Below are positions 53,665-62,302 of a stretch of 64,000 nt of DNA, in pieces. Each line of letters begins with the position of its first letter. The stretch's first letter is position 1. Under the pieces are notes generated by a model. That model ran no database searches, was not told the DNA's origin, and was given only the letters and a program-made list of their open reading frames with translations. Both the position numbers and the translations under genes were made by a program. Origin of the DNA: Mucilaginibacter myungsuensis (GTDB lineage Bacteria > Bacteroidota > Bacteroidia > Sphingobacteriales > Sphingobacteriaceae); NCBI RefSeq assembly GCF_015222005.1, contig NZ_JADFFL010000002.1, positions 62,001 through 126,000 on the forward strand, read 5' to 3'.

Positions 53665-54342
53665 ATGAAAAAATTTATACTCGCTGCAATTGTTTCATTA
53701 ACAGCTGTCACCGTATCGGCTCAAGAATTCCCAATGGGCGAAAAACAAGCACACCCGCAAACGATCAGCTTTAGCACCGGTACTCAAGGGATAGGATTAG
53801 AATATAAATACAGCGTAACTAACGCATGGGGTCTGCGCGTTGGCGGTAACGTTTTGCCAATAAACGCAAAAAACATCATGCAGTTAAGTGGTTTTCACGC
53901 CAATTCATCAATGTCGGGCAAATTTGCCAATGCACACCTGATGGCAGATATCACCCCGATCAAAAGCATCAGTTTTTTACGTGTTGTTGCAGGCGGAGGT
54001 TATTTTATCCAGGGCGATAGTCACATCACCGTTAACCCTACCGATACCTACAAATACGGCGATATCGTATTGACAGGCGACCAGGTGGGTAACCTAAAAT
54101 TGAACATGGACTGGAAAGGTTTTGCCCCCTACATGGGCTTTGGTTTGGCGCATGCTTTCCCTAAAAATAAGTTCAACATCAACTTGGATCTGGGTACTTA
54201 CTACTTATCGCGCCCCGAAGCTAATATCGATGCGACCGGAATGCTTTCGGGCAATGCAACCCAATCTGGTCAGTTCCAAAAAAATGTATCAAGCTACCGC
54301 TGGTACCCACAAGTTGCCTTAAACTTCAACTTTAAATTGTAA
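53665..54342 (+). CDS. secreted outer-membrane beta-barrel-like protein (copy 2)
   Basis: The 225-residue protein has a signal peptide (MKKFILAAIVSLTAVTVSAQ) and the same architecture as the barrel at 712-1395. Shared blocks are STGTQGIGLEYKYSVTNAWG, NAHLMADITPIKSIS, MDWKGFAPYMGFGLAHAFP, NINLDLGTYYLSRP and a C-terminal NFNFKL ending in an aromatic pattern typical of barrels. The ATG at 53665 starts the signal peptide (a TTG six bases upstream is less likely). It is followed 66 bases later by a lipoprotein, repeating the arrangement at the start of the window. Confidence 0.75.
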   Translation: MKKFILAAIVSLTAVTVSAQEFPMGEKQAHPQTISFSTGTQGIGLEYKYSVTNAWGLRVGGNVLPINAKNIMQLSGFHANSSMSGKFANAHLMADITPIKSISFLRVVAGGGYFIQGDSHITVNPTDTYKYGDIVLTGDQVGNLKLNMDWKGFAPYMGFGLAHAFPKNKFNINLDLGTYYLSRPEANIDATGMLSGNATQSGQFQKNVSSYRWYPQVALNFNFKL

Positions 54343-54408
54343 TTGCACCGACTACAAAAATACGACACTAAAACTATACTGATCCCCTAATAGACAAACG
54401 ATATTGAC

Positions 54409-55593
54409 ATGAAAAAGCTATCCCTGATAAAAGTACTATTTGCTGCCCTGATCACCGTAAGCTTTGCTGCCTGCAAAAATGCCGGCGAGGATATTAAAGT
54501 AGTGGTTGACATGAACATTATGAAATACTCGGCCTTGTTGCATATTGCCGATGCTACCGGCGTTGCTCCACAAAACATCACCTTAGCTATGGGTGGCGCA
54601 GCAGGCGAGGACATTTATGAGATATCGGGCAAAAAAGTATTTACCGTTAAGGATGGCATCATCACTTTAGGCCTTAACCCAAAAGTTACTCCAACAACAG
54701 ATCATGAGGTAACTTATAATGTGATCATAGCATCTGCCGGCTACAAAAGCATGACGGTTGCCATGTCTTTCAAAAAAGGCGAGTTGCAACAAATGGTTAA
54801 CGTTACTTTAGAAAAAATAACTCCGGCCAATGCCAGCACTCCTACCACAACCCCGGTAGTGCCTGTAGAGACCGCTCCTGTTACCACAACTCCTACCGTG
54901 ACCACCCCGGTAACTACTACCCCTGTTACAATAGCTCCGGTTACCACCGCACCGGTAACTGTTACTCCGGTGGTAACTGCACCGGTAACCGTTACTCCTA
55001 TCGTGACTGCACCGGTGACAACTACTCCGGTCGTAACTACCCCGATAACCACTACGCCTGTGGTGACCACTCCGGTAACTACCGCACCTGTGGTGACTGC
55101 ACCAGCAACTACCACACCAGTTGTAACTACTCCGGTAGCCACCACACCGGTTGTGACTATTCCGGTTACTACCACACCGGTTGTGACTACTCCTGTTGTG
55201 ACCAAACCGGTAACCACCACACCGGTTGTAACTACTCCGGTTACTACTACACCTGTTGTGACTACCCCTGTTGTGACCACTCCGGTAGTAACTGCACCTG
55301 TTGAGCCTACCCCTGTAAGAGTGGCACTTGACTTTACTGGTTATTGCACCAACAAACCAAATTTAAAAGTACGCCCAAGCTTATATGTTTTCTATCGTAA
55401 AAAAGGCGCGGCTGCATTCCAATTTTTAGGCTTTATGAAAGATGGTCACCTGGATGCTAACCTGGCCTTAGATGTTACTTACGATTTCCAGATCACCTAC
55501 GCTGGCCAGTCTTATACCATCAGCGGCAGGATGGCCGATACTTCTTACTCCGATTCATTTAACATGGGTACTGCCCTTTGCAGCACCTTTTAA
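54409..55593 (+). CDS. surface lipoprotein with Thr/Pro/Val repeat linker (copy 2)
   Basis: This 394-residue lipoprotein (lipobox in TVSFAACKN) has three parts. An N-terminal domain (about 25-140, MKYSALLHIADATGVAPQNI and YKSMTVAMSFKKGELQQMVN) resembles the N-terminal domain of the lipoprotein at 1420. A linker of about 160 residues is built of TTPVV/TTPVT units. The C-terminal domain (about 304-394) starts VRVALDFTGYCTNK and ends GTALCSTF with two cysteines, again as in the first lipoprotein. The linker probably spans the cell surface, as Thr/Pro repeats do in other bacterial surface proteins, and may be glycosylated (inference). It is predicted to pair with the upstream barrel. Confidence 0.75.
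   Translation: MKKLSLIKVLFAALITVSFAACKNAGEDIKVVVDMNIMKYSALLHIADATGVAPQNITLAMGGAAGEDIYEISGKKVFTVKDGIITLGLNPKVTPTTDHEVTYNVIIASAGYKSMTVAMSFKKGELQQMVNVTLEKITPANASTPTTTPVVPVETAPVTTTPTVTTPVTTTPVTIAPVTTAPVTVTPVVTAPVTVTPIVTAPVTTTPVVTTPITTTPVVTTPVTTAPVVTAPATTTPVVTTPVATTPVVTIPVTTTPVVTTPVVTKPVTTTPVVTTPVTTTPVVTTPVVTTPVVTAPVEPTPVRVALDFTGYCTNKPNLKVRPSLYVFYRKKGAAAFQFLGFMKDGHLDANLALDVTYDFQITYAGQSYTISGRMADTSYSDSFNMGTALCSTF
54838..55311 (+). repeat. coding tandem repeats of the TTPV linker
   Basis: The DNA repeats short units of the type ACTACTCCGGTTGTG and ACCACACCGGTTGTG about thirty times with silent third-base changes. Such repeats can change length by slippage. The reverse complement is also open for 179 codons, as is typical of periodic repeats. 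Confidence 0.85.
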
Positions 55594-55631
55594 CAAGGCA
55601 TAAGTACCTGCCCATACACAATACGTTTGCG

Positions 55632-55661
55632 AAAGGCGGCCCCCGAAAGGCCGCCTTTTTG
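55632..55661. terminator. terminator after the copy-2 lipoprotein
   Basis: AAAGGCGGCC (55632-55641) pairs perfectly with GGCCGCCTTT (55649-55658), followed by T residues. Confidence 0.85.
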
Positions 55662-55685
55662 TTCGTGCAAAATACGATGAAGCCG

Positions 55686-56249
55686 TTAGCTGATCAGTTT
55701 AGCAATTATTTCATCGGTAGTACCAACCTCGCCAATGCGGGGGAATATGTGCATAATACTATTATTGTGGGCTTCGGCCACATTGTCGGTCATGGCATCC
55801 AGCGCGAAGCTTACGTTGTAGCCATATTCCATGGCTTGGCGGGCAGTGCCTTCAATACCTATACTGGTAGATACGCCGCCTAATACGATACCGGTAACGC
55901 CGCGTTCCTGCAATTGCTCGCGTAGGGTAGTCTCAAAAAAAGCCCCCCAGGTATGTTTGGTGATAATAATATCGCCGGGTTCGGTCTTGATCTCATGGGT
56001 GATATCTAAAAAATCGTCCTTGTACGCGCCTACAGGCATGCGCTGATCCTTACGCGACCGTGTCCACGCCGCCCCGGCGGCATTAACATTGGTGACCACA
56101 ATAGGTAAGTTAGCGTTCCTGAAAGCTTCGGTCAGTTTAGCGGCATTTTCTAATATTCCTGCCACGGGGTGCGCTTTCGGGGTATTAACAATGCCGCGTT
56201 GCAGGTCTATCAAAATAAGGGCGGTGTTTTTATCGAGCGAGGTGATCAT
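55686..56249 (-). CDS. isochorismatase-family hydrolase
   Basis: The 187-residue cytoplasmic protein has the isochorismatase-like fold: Asp in ALILIDLQRGIVNTP, the lysine in IITKHTWGAFFETTL and the third motif GIVLGGVSTSIGIEGTARQAM. Cysteine hydrolases of this superfamily have Cys in that motif, but here Gly is found, as in true isochorismatases. So the protein is unlikely to be a nicotinamidase or other Cys-dependent amidase. The substrate is unknown. It is a single gene, convergent with the lipoprotein. Confidence 0.87.
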   Translation of the reverse strand: MITSLDKNTALILIDLQRGIVNTPKAHPVAGILENAAKLTEAFRNANLPIVVTNVNAAGAAWTRSRKDQRMPVGAYKDDFLDITHEIKTEPGDIIITKHTWGAFFETTLREQLQERGVTGIVLGGVSTSIGIEGTARQAMEYGYNVSFALDAMTDNVAEAHNNSIMHIFPRIGEVGTTDEIIAKLIS

Positions 56250-56460
56250 GACTGAACTAAGGGTTTGAGCGTGTTTAACTTATAACCAACGTGCGGGCTA
56301 ATTGTTGATGCCTGCAACTATTATGGCTAAACCGTAGTAAATGTCCCTCAAAATTAAGACAGGATATTGCCCTCTTTATAGTTTATTAACGGCTGCAAAA
56401 TGGCCTCAAGAATTTTTCTGACTGAAAATCAACGCCATAAAAATTATTTGAAAGTTTTTT

Positions 56461-56490
56461 TTGAAGAATTAATAAAAGTGCCTATGTTTG
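56461..56490 (+). promoter_or_regulatory. promoter of the tRNA-Val gene
   Basis: TTG (56461-56463) and TATGTTTG (56483-56490) are separated by exactly 19 bases, a full match to the Bacteroidota consensus. Transcription would start about 40 bases before the tRNA. Confidence 0.75.
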
Positions 56491-56536
56491 CAGTCCCAAA
56501 ACGAACGGAGCACTTCTCCAAAAGTTTGAAAGAAAA

Positions 56537-56611
56537 GGGAGCTTAGCTCAGCTGGTTCAGAGCATCTGCCTTACAAGCAGAGGGTCACTGGTTCGAACCC
56601 AGTAGCTCCCA
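56537..56611 (+). tRNA. tRNA-Val (anticodon TAC)
   Basis: The 75-base gene folds as a complete cloverleaf. The acceptor stem is GGGAGCT / AGCTCCC, the D arm GCTC...GAGC, and the anticodon stem TCTGC / GCAGA around the loop CTTACAA with anticodon TAC (56572-56574), which reads GTA valine codons. The T arm is ACTGG-TTCGAAC-CCAGT. The 3' CCA is not encoded and must be added by CCA-adding enzyme. It is a single tRNA followed by a terminator. Confidence 0.98.
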
Positions 56612-56616
56612 CATCG

Positions 56617-56646
56617 AAAGCCTCACAGAAATGTGAGGCTTTTTTG
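56617..56646 (+). terminator. terminator after tRNA-Val
   Basis: AAAGCCTCAC (56617-56626) pairs with GTGAGGCTTT (56633-56642), followed by T residues. Confidence 0.87.
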
Positions 56647-56798
56647 TTTAAAACCTCATATCAATATCGCCACCACGGCATGCGATCTATCGGCGTAACG
56701 CCACGATGATCATCTATCCTTTAATTTAATTCTAATTAATTATTTTTGACCCTGTAATGTATTTAGCATAAGATCCAAATCCTGCGCGGGCTATAGTG

Positions 56799-59700
56799 AT
56801 GAGACGATATTTACCGGCAATAAGCCTACTTATTTTATGCTGCTCGCTCTGCATTGCCGGTTTTGCACAAACTATAACAGGCGGCCCAATATTGGGTGAT
56901 ATCCGCGCTTGCGTAGGTACCGCTTCCGTTGCACCGCATATCCAACAATTTACCATATCAGGCACCGACCTAACAGGAGATATGGCTGCATCAGCCCCCG
57001 ATAATTTCGAGATATCGTTAGATCCGGCGGGCAACTACAGCAAAGGGTTCATCATCCCCCGCACAGGCAATACTGCCAATGCTATCATATATGTCAGGTC
57101 GGCAGCGACAGCACCGGCGCGTTACATTTTTGGGAATGTCACGATCATATCACCCGGGGCGCTTAACCGGAACGCCTTAGTTACTGGCCTCATTAGCCCC
57201 ATCCCTACCGTTAACAAACCACCAGACCAAAGCCTTGCCCACGGCGCTATGACCCAGCCTGTATTTTTTACCGGCACCGGGCAGGACTATCAGTGGACCA
57301 ACAACAACCCATCTATCGGTTTGCCGGCAAATGGCAGAGGGAATATCCCGGCGTTTCGTGCTGTAAATAATACCGGCGTGGTGCAAACAGCAACCATTAC
57401 CGTTACCCCCGTCCCACCATCGATAGCCTATGTGGCTAATGGCGGCGGCAATACCGTGTCGGTAGTGAATACCGTTACGGGAGATGTGTTACAGGACATC
57501 GTTGTGGGTCAAAACCCATTACGCACCATTGTTAGTCCGGATGGCAGCAGGGTTTACGTCGTCAATTTTAGGGGGAACAGCATTTCTACGATAGATGCGC
57601 TCACTAACAAGGTTCTAAGGACAGATGCTGTTCCTCAAAGCCCTGTAGATATTGAAATATCACCCGACGGAAAATTTATATATGTGGCCAGCAGCGGATC
57701 TAACCGGATGACCGTTTTTAACACCGAAACATTTACGCCTATCCCTAATTTTTCCATCGCGGCTAACCCTTTTGTAATTATTAAAAGTCCGGACGGGAGC
57801 CGCATCTATTCCGCATCTGACGCGCCTCTTGGTGGTGTTACCGTTGTTAATACAGCAAACAACAGCACACAGACCATCCCACTGCCGCAAGCGCCGGGAG
57901 ATATCGCCATAACACCCAACGGGGCTTTCCTGTATATATCAGATAAAGCAGCCAACCGGGTGAATGTTATCCGTACGGCAAGCAACACCGTGCTCCCCGC
58001 CATCGCGGTTGGCGGGTTCCCAACTTCCGTGGCCATGCATCCCGACGGCAGCAAATTATATGTTGCCAATACCACGTCCAACAGTGTCTCGGTAATTAGC
58101 ACGGCTACCAATACAGTAATGAATACGATCCCGGTAAATGCAGCCGTCGGCATAACCATCAGCCCTGATGGTTCAACGCTTTACGCGGTTGGCCGCCCGC
58201 AGGATATTTCGGTGATCAGTACCGCATCAAACACCGTCGCAACCACCATCCCGCTTATGGGCAATCTGGACCTGCCGGTGCTTAGCCCCGATGGCAGCCG
58301 CCTTTTTGTGACGGATCGCACTACGCAATCGGCTTATATTATCAATACGCTCACTAACAGGATAGACGATGTTAAACCCGTTGGCTCCAACCCTTTTTTA
58401 TATAGTAACTCGGTAAGCTCGGGCACGGGTTGCAGCGGTGCGCCGATCACCTTTACCATTATGGTGCAGCCGGTGCCCCCGCCCATTATCACCTTTACGG
58501 GCACCCCGGCCATGCAGATCACTACTTACGGGGCAGCGTCGGCCGGTACCAGCATTCAGGTTTCAGGGCAGCGGCTAAGCTCGGGGATTTTAGTGACACC
58601 ACCGGCCGGGTATGAGGTAAGCCCCGACAACACCACTTTCGGCCCAAGTTTAACGGTTGGCTCATCGGGCACATTGGCCGCTACTACGCTTTACATCCGT
58701 TTAGCGGCTACCAATAATGCCTCGGCAAACTATGGCGGCAATTTGGTATTAAGCTCCGGCCCTACTACCGTCAGCATTGCTTTGCCTACTGGGCGGGTAG
58801 ATCCCGCGCCGTATGAACTTACGGTCGATGATATCTCCAAAACATATGGCGAAACCATCACCAACTTTACCGGGAACAGTAGGCACACCCTCACCGGCGG
58901 CAGCCTGAAGAATGGGAATACCATCACTTCGGTCACCGTTACCTACGGCACAGGAAGCGCGCGCACCGCGGATGTGAATATTTACAGCGGCAGCGCCGAT
59001 ATTAAATTGGCCGATATTGTTGGCGGCAACGGTTATCTGGCCTCTAATTACGTGCCTGTCATAAGGCCGGGCAAGATCACGGTAACACCTGCCGAACTGA
59101 TCATTAAGGCAGACGATATCCCCAAAAACTACGGCAGCAGATTGACCGTACACACCAACGTTAAAAACTTCAAAGCAACAGGCTTACAAAATGGCGAGAC
59201 CATTGACGGGATTACCATCACATATACTGGCCCGGGCAAAGAAGCTAACGCCCCTGTGGGCCAATATAAAGACGGGGCAGTGCCGTCGTCGCCAACCGGC
59301 GGTACTTACAAACCGAGCAACTACGCCTTAAAAACACCGCTCATCCCGGGAGATATCATTGTTAACCCGGCCCCGCTTACCATAACGGCCGATAACAAGA
59401 TCCGCGAATTTGGAGACCAGAACCCTGTATTCACTTACAGCTTCAATGGCTTTGTGAACGCAGAGGACGAAGCCGTATTGGCAAAGCAACCAACACTTAC
59501 CACCACCGCCGGACCAAATTCGCCGGGGGGCACCTACCCTATTAAACCCGACGGCGCTATCGGCACCAATTATGCCATCACTTACCGCGATGGCGTGCTG
59601 ACCGTAAAACCCGCGCTGACCCCACCGGGAGCGGTATTGAAAATAGCTAACACCTTTACCCCCAACGACGACGGCATTAACGATACCTGGAACTTGCCGG

Positions 59701-59897
59701 TGCTGGCATCTTACCCCAAATGTTCGGTAAAGATATTCGACAGGCGGGGGACGCTTCTTTTTGATTCTATCGGCTACCCTACGCCGTGGGATGGCACCTA
59801 TCGCGGGGCCAACCTGCCAACGGGCGTTTATTATTACATCATCGACCCGAAACTGGATGCCAAAGTGCTTTCGGGAACGATCACCATCATCCGTTAA
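56799..59897 (+). CDS. secreted YVTN beta-propeller protein with MBG domains and type IX (type B) C-terminal domain
   Basis: The 1032-residue extracellular protein has a signal peptide (LPAISLLILCCSLCIAGFAQ). An N-terminal region of about 180 residues is followed by a YVTN-type beta-propeller (about 200-545; repeated units such as IAYVANGGGNTVSVVNT and GSKLYVANTTSNSVSVIST). Three MBG-type beta domains follow (about 665-950; LTVDDISKTYGET, LIIKADDIPKNYGS, LTITADNKIREFGDQN). The last 80 residues (NTFTPNDDGINDTWN to GTITIIR) form the type B secretion domain of the type IX system, like the protein at 12717. A surface-exposed recognition role is likely. A GTG directly before the ATG is an alternative start. 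Its 3' end overlaps the response regulator gene by 4 bases on the opposite strand. Confidence 0.93.
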   Translation: MRRYLPAISLLILCCSLCIAGFAQTITGGPILGDIRACVGTASVAPHIQQFTISGTDLTGDMAASAPDNFEISLDPAGNYSKGFIIPRTGNTANAIIYVRSAATAPARYIFGNVTIISPGALNRNALVTGLISPIPTVNKPPDQSLAHGAMTQPVFFTGTGQDYQWTNNNPSIGLPANGRGNIPAFRAVNNTGVVQTATITVTPVPPSIAYVANGGGNTVSVVNTVTGDVLQDIVVGQNPLRTIVSPDGSRVYVVNFRGNSISTIDALTNKVLRTDAVPQSPVDIEISPDGKFIYVASSGSNRMTVFNTETFTPIPNFSIAANPFVIIKSPDGSRIYSASDAPLGGVTVVNTANNSTQTIPLPQAPGDIAITPNGAFLYISDKAANRVNVIRTASNTVLPAIAVGGFPTSVAMHPDGSKLYVANTTSNSVSVISTATNTVMNTIPVNAAVGITISPDGSTLYAVGRPQDISVISTASNTVATTIPLMGNLDLPVLSPDGSRLFVTDRTTQSAYIINTLTNRIDDVKPVGSNPFLYSNSVSSGTGCSGAPITFTIMVQPVPPPIITFTGTPAMQITTYGAASAGTSIQVSGQRLSSGILVTPPAGYEVSPDNTTFGPSLTVGSSGTLAATTLYIRLAATNNASANYGGNLVLSSGPTTVSIALPTGRVDPAPYELTVDDISKTYGETITNFTGNSRHTLTGGSLKNGNTITSVTVTYGTGSARTADVNIYSGSADIKLADIVGGNGYLASNYVPVIRPGKITVTPAELIIKADDIPKNYGSRLTVHTNVKNFKATGLQNGETIDGITITYTGPGKEANAPVGQYKDGAVPSSPTGGTYKPSNYALKTPLIPGDIIVNPAPLTITADNKIREFGDQNPVFTYSFNGFVNAEDEAVLAKQPTLTTTAGPNSPGGTYPIKPDGAIGTNYAITYRDGVLTVKPALTPPGAVLKIANTFTPNDDGINDTWNLPVLASYPKCSVKIFDRRGTLLFDSIGYPTPWDGTYRGANLPTGVYYYIIDPKLDAKVLSGTITIIR

Positions 59898-60586
59898 TAA
59901 ACCAGCTTATATCCCTGCCCGCGTATATTGATGATCTGCACCGACGGGTCTGCCGAAAGGTATTTGCGCAGCTTGGTGATGAAGACGTCCAGGCTGCGGG
60001 CATTAAAAAAACTGTCGCTACCCCAAAGCTTGTTCAGGATATCATCGCGCCCGGTTATTTGCTGCTGATTGCGGTAAAGCAGTTCCAGTATCTCGCTCTC
60101 GCGCGAGGTGAGCAGTTTAAGATTGGCGCCGCGTTGCAGGGCATTTTTATGCGGGGTGAAAGTGAACTCCCCAAAACGGAAGCTCTCTTTTTCCTTAGAG
60201 GGCTTCACGTCCAAGGTGCCTGTGCGACTTAACTGCACTTTTATCCGTACGATCAGTTCTTCTACGCTGAACGGTTTTTTGAGATAGTCGTTAGCGCCCA
60301 GCTCGAAACCGGCCACCACATCCTTAGCCTGCGAGCGGGCGGTGAGGAAAATGATAGGCGTTTGTTTATCCTTAATGCGTATCTGGCGAGCCACTTCAAA
60401 GCCGTCCATCAGGGGCATCATTACATCAAGCACCAAAATATCAGGCTTTTTGTCCTGATATTTTTCCAGTGCAGCTTTTCCGTTGGGGCAGAGGGTAACT
60501 TTGTACCCCCGCTCCTCCAGGCTTTCCCTGACGATGTGCGACAGGGAAAGTTCGTCTTCGGCCAATAGAACGGTCGCGTTATCCAT
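59894..60586 (-). CDS. OmpR-family response regulator
   Basis: The 230-residue protein has a receiver domain (acidic pair in LLAEDE, phosphoacceptor Asp54 in ILVLDVMMP, lysine in NDYLKKPF) and an OmpR-type winged helix (LTSRESEILELLYRNQQQITGRD-like, SLDVFITKLRKYL, NIRGQGYKLVY). It regulates target promoters after phosphorylation by the kinase encoded immediately upstream on the same strand (8-base overlap). Confidence 0.95.
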   Translation of the reverse strand: MDNATVLLAEDELSLSHIVRESLEERGYKVTLCPNGKAALEKYQDKKPDILVLDVMMPLMDGFEVARQIRIKDKQTPIIFLTARSQAKDVVAGFELGANDYLKKPFSVEELIVRIKVQLSRTGTLDVKPSKEKESFRFGEFTFTPHKNALQRGANLKLLTSRESEILELLYRNQQQITGRDDILNKLWGSDSFFNARSLDVFITKLRKYLSADPSVQIINIRGQGYKLVY

Positions 60587-61868
60587 TGTTTAAAGGTAAG
60601 GTTATATAAAATTCGGTGCCCGCATTTATTTCACTTTTGACGGTGACAGTGCCGCCATGCGCCTCAATGATCGAGCGGACGTAGTTCAATCCAAGGCCAT
60701 TGCCTTTGGTATTGTATAAGTTGCCATCGGTAACGCGGTAGAATTTATCGAAGATAAATTTCAGGTCCTTAGCGGCTATACCGATGCCATTATCTTTGAT
60801 CTTGATGGTGGCCATGTGCTTATCCCGATAGGCGGTAATGCTGATATCGACGCTGTCTTTAGAATACTTCGCGGCATTATCTATCAAATTGCCCAGTACA
60901 TTCTTGATATGCAGCGGATCGGCAATTATCTTCCGTACATCCGGCGCGATATTGACCGAGAAACGCACCGGCTTCACGCCTTTCAGTTGCTCCATCTGGG
61001 TCACTTGCGTTACTACGTCTTCCAGATCTACACTTTCTTTATCCAGCTTCAGGTCTTTCCGTTCGTACGATGATATATTGAGCACCTTGGTCACCATGTC
61101 GTTCAGGCGGTTCAGTTCGGCGCGGGAGATATCGAGGTAGCGCTCGGTCTTTTCCTTATCGTTAATAGCGTTGAATTTTTGCAGGCCCTCTATCGCTGCG
61201 GATACTGTTGCAATAGGTGTTTTGAACTCGTGCGTGAGGTTATTGATAAAGTCGTCCTTCATTTCGGCCAGTTGTTTTTGTTGCAGGATGAGTTTGATGA
61301 GGTAGACGATAGAGAAGATGAGACAAAACATTAGAAAGCCGTTCAGCATTAAAAAAAACAAGAGCTTTGAAGCAATTAGTCCTTGCATATTTGGACTCGA
61401 CACAGCCACTAATTTCAATTTGCCACTAACGGGATCCACTGCATGTGCAGGGTATTCAACAAATCGTGTACCGTAGGGCTCTACTGAAACAGCTGGTTTC
61501 TCCTGATCCGAAGCAAATACTATCCGTACGTTCTCAGCCATAGTAGCCTCACCCATTCCGATCAATTCACGCTTTACATATTGCGTTAATTTAGCCGTTT
61601 CAGCTTTGTAGTAGCTTGGTAGATCTCGCAGGGCTTTCGCTTTAGCAATAGAATCTTTAATGTGATATGATCTATGGTCTTTTGACCGTTCGTCATATTG
61701 CCGTGCAAAGATCGCCAAAAACGAGCGCCCCAAGGCCATTTCTAATTTACTGACCCGTTTCGCTTTTTCTGTTTCAGCTGTCTTGATGATCCAATCGGCT
61801 TGCAATGCGAAAAGCCCGATAACCGCCACCACAATGGTGATAGAGGTGTATAATAATTTTTTTTTCAT
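60579..61868 (-). CDS. two-TM sensor histidine kinase
   Basis: This 429-residue kinase has TM helices at about 7-24 and 168-192, enclosing a periplasmic sensory region of about 140 residues without a recognisable ligand fold. The phospho-histidine is His213 in NNLTHEFKTPIA. The ATPase domain has NLIDNAAKYS, DNGIGIA, FDKFYRVTDGN and the glycine box GNGLGLNYVRSI. It overlaps the OmpR-type regulator gene by 8 bases. The ATG at 61868 (MKKKLLYTSI) is the likely start; the longer upstream frame precedes the TM helix. Confidence 0.95.
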   Translation of the reverse strand: MKKKLLYTSITIVVAVIGLFALQADWIIKTAETEKAKRVSKLEMALGRSFLAIFARQYDERSKDHRSYHIKDSIAKAKALRDLPSYYKAETAKLTQYVKRELIGMGEATMAENVRIVFASDQEKPAVSVEPYGTRFVEYPAHAVDPVSGKLKLVAVSSPNMQGLIASKLLFFLMLNGFLMFCLIFSIVYLIKLILQQKQLAEMKDDFINNLTHEFKTPIATVSAAIEGLQKFNAINDKEKTERYLDISRAELNRLNDMVTKVLNISSYERKDLKLDKESVDLEDVVTQVTQMEQLKGVKPVRFSVNIAPDVRKIIADPLHIKNVLGNLIDNAAKYSKDSVDISITAYRDKHMATIKIKDNGIGIAAKDLKFIFDKFYRVTDGNLYNTKGNGLGLNYVRSIIEAHGGTVTVKSEINAGTEFYITLPLNNG

Positions 61869-61985
61869 ATTGTAATAATTTATGTCACGAATGTAGTGCG
61901 ATGGCCCGGGGCGAAGCCGTTCTGTTAACATTCGTTAACACAGTTTAAGTGTTGTTAAAGATGGGCTTAGTTCCGTATGGCAAAT

Positions 61986-62086
61986 TACCCTTTATCAAAG
62001 CACCTGCAAATAGCACTGACACTGCTTTCCCCTAAATTAGGTAAAGATCACAGTCCCTGCCTTAGCACTTCCGTTAATAAGGGGTA
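61986..62086 (+). repeat. intergenic palindromic repeat, copy E
   Basis: The 101-base element runs from TACCCTTTATCAAAG to AATAAGGGGTA with a mutated right core arm (TTTCCCCTAAATTAGGTAAAG). It is nearly identical to copy F over its first half. Confidence 0.92.
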
Positions 62087-62117
62087 GTTCGCTCGCAAGG
62101 GTCGAACGCATATCGTT

Positions 62118-62218
62118 TACCCTTTATCAAAGCACCTGCAAATTGCACTGACACTGCTTTCCCCTAAATTAGGGGAAGACCACGGACTCTGCTTTAGCAC
62201 TTCCGTTGATAAGGGGTA
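62118..62218 (+). repeat. intergenic palindromic repeat, copy F
   Basis: The 101-base element runs from TACCCTTTATCAAAG to GATAAGGGGTA with an intact core CCCCTAAATTAGGGG. It follows copy E after a 31-base spacer, forming a direct tandem pair in the divergent region between the histidine kinase and the acyl-CoA dehydrogenase. Outside these two copies and the -7 element at 62273, the 434-base intergenic region holds nothing I recognise. Confidence 0.93.
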
Positions 62219-62272
62219 GATCATACCGATAAATAAATTAGTACAAAAGTTTTACTATGCGTGCATAATAAC

Positions 62273-62280
62273 TATTTTTG
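62273..62280 (+). promoter_or_regulatory. -7 element of the acyl-CoA dehydrogenase gene
   Basis: TATTTTTG matches the TAnnTTTG consensus and lies 22 bases before the ATG. No matching -33 TTG is visible at the expected spacing. Confidence 0.45.
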
Positions 62281-62302
62281 AAATTAGATAAACCCTGCAA
62301 CC

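Noticed and set aside
54741-55280. 179-codon open frame on the minus strand across the TTPV repeats
   Set aside because: It is the reverse complement of a periodic coding repeat, has low complexity (TTGVVVTG units) and no start context.
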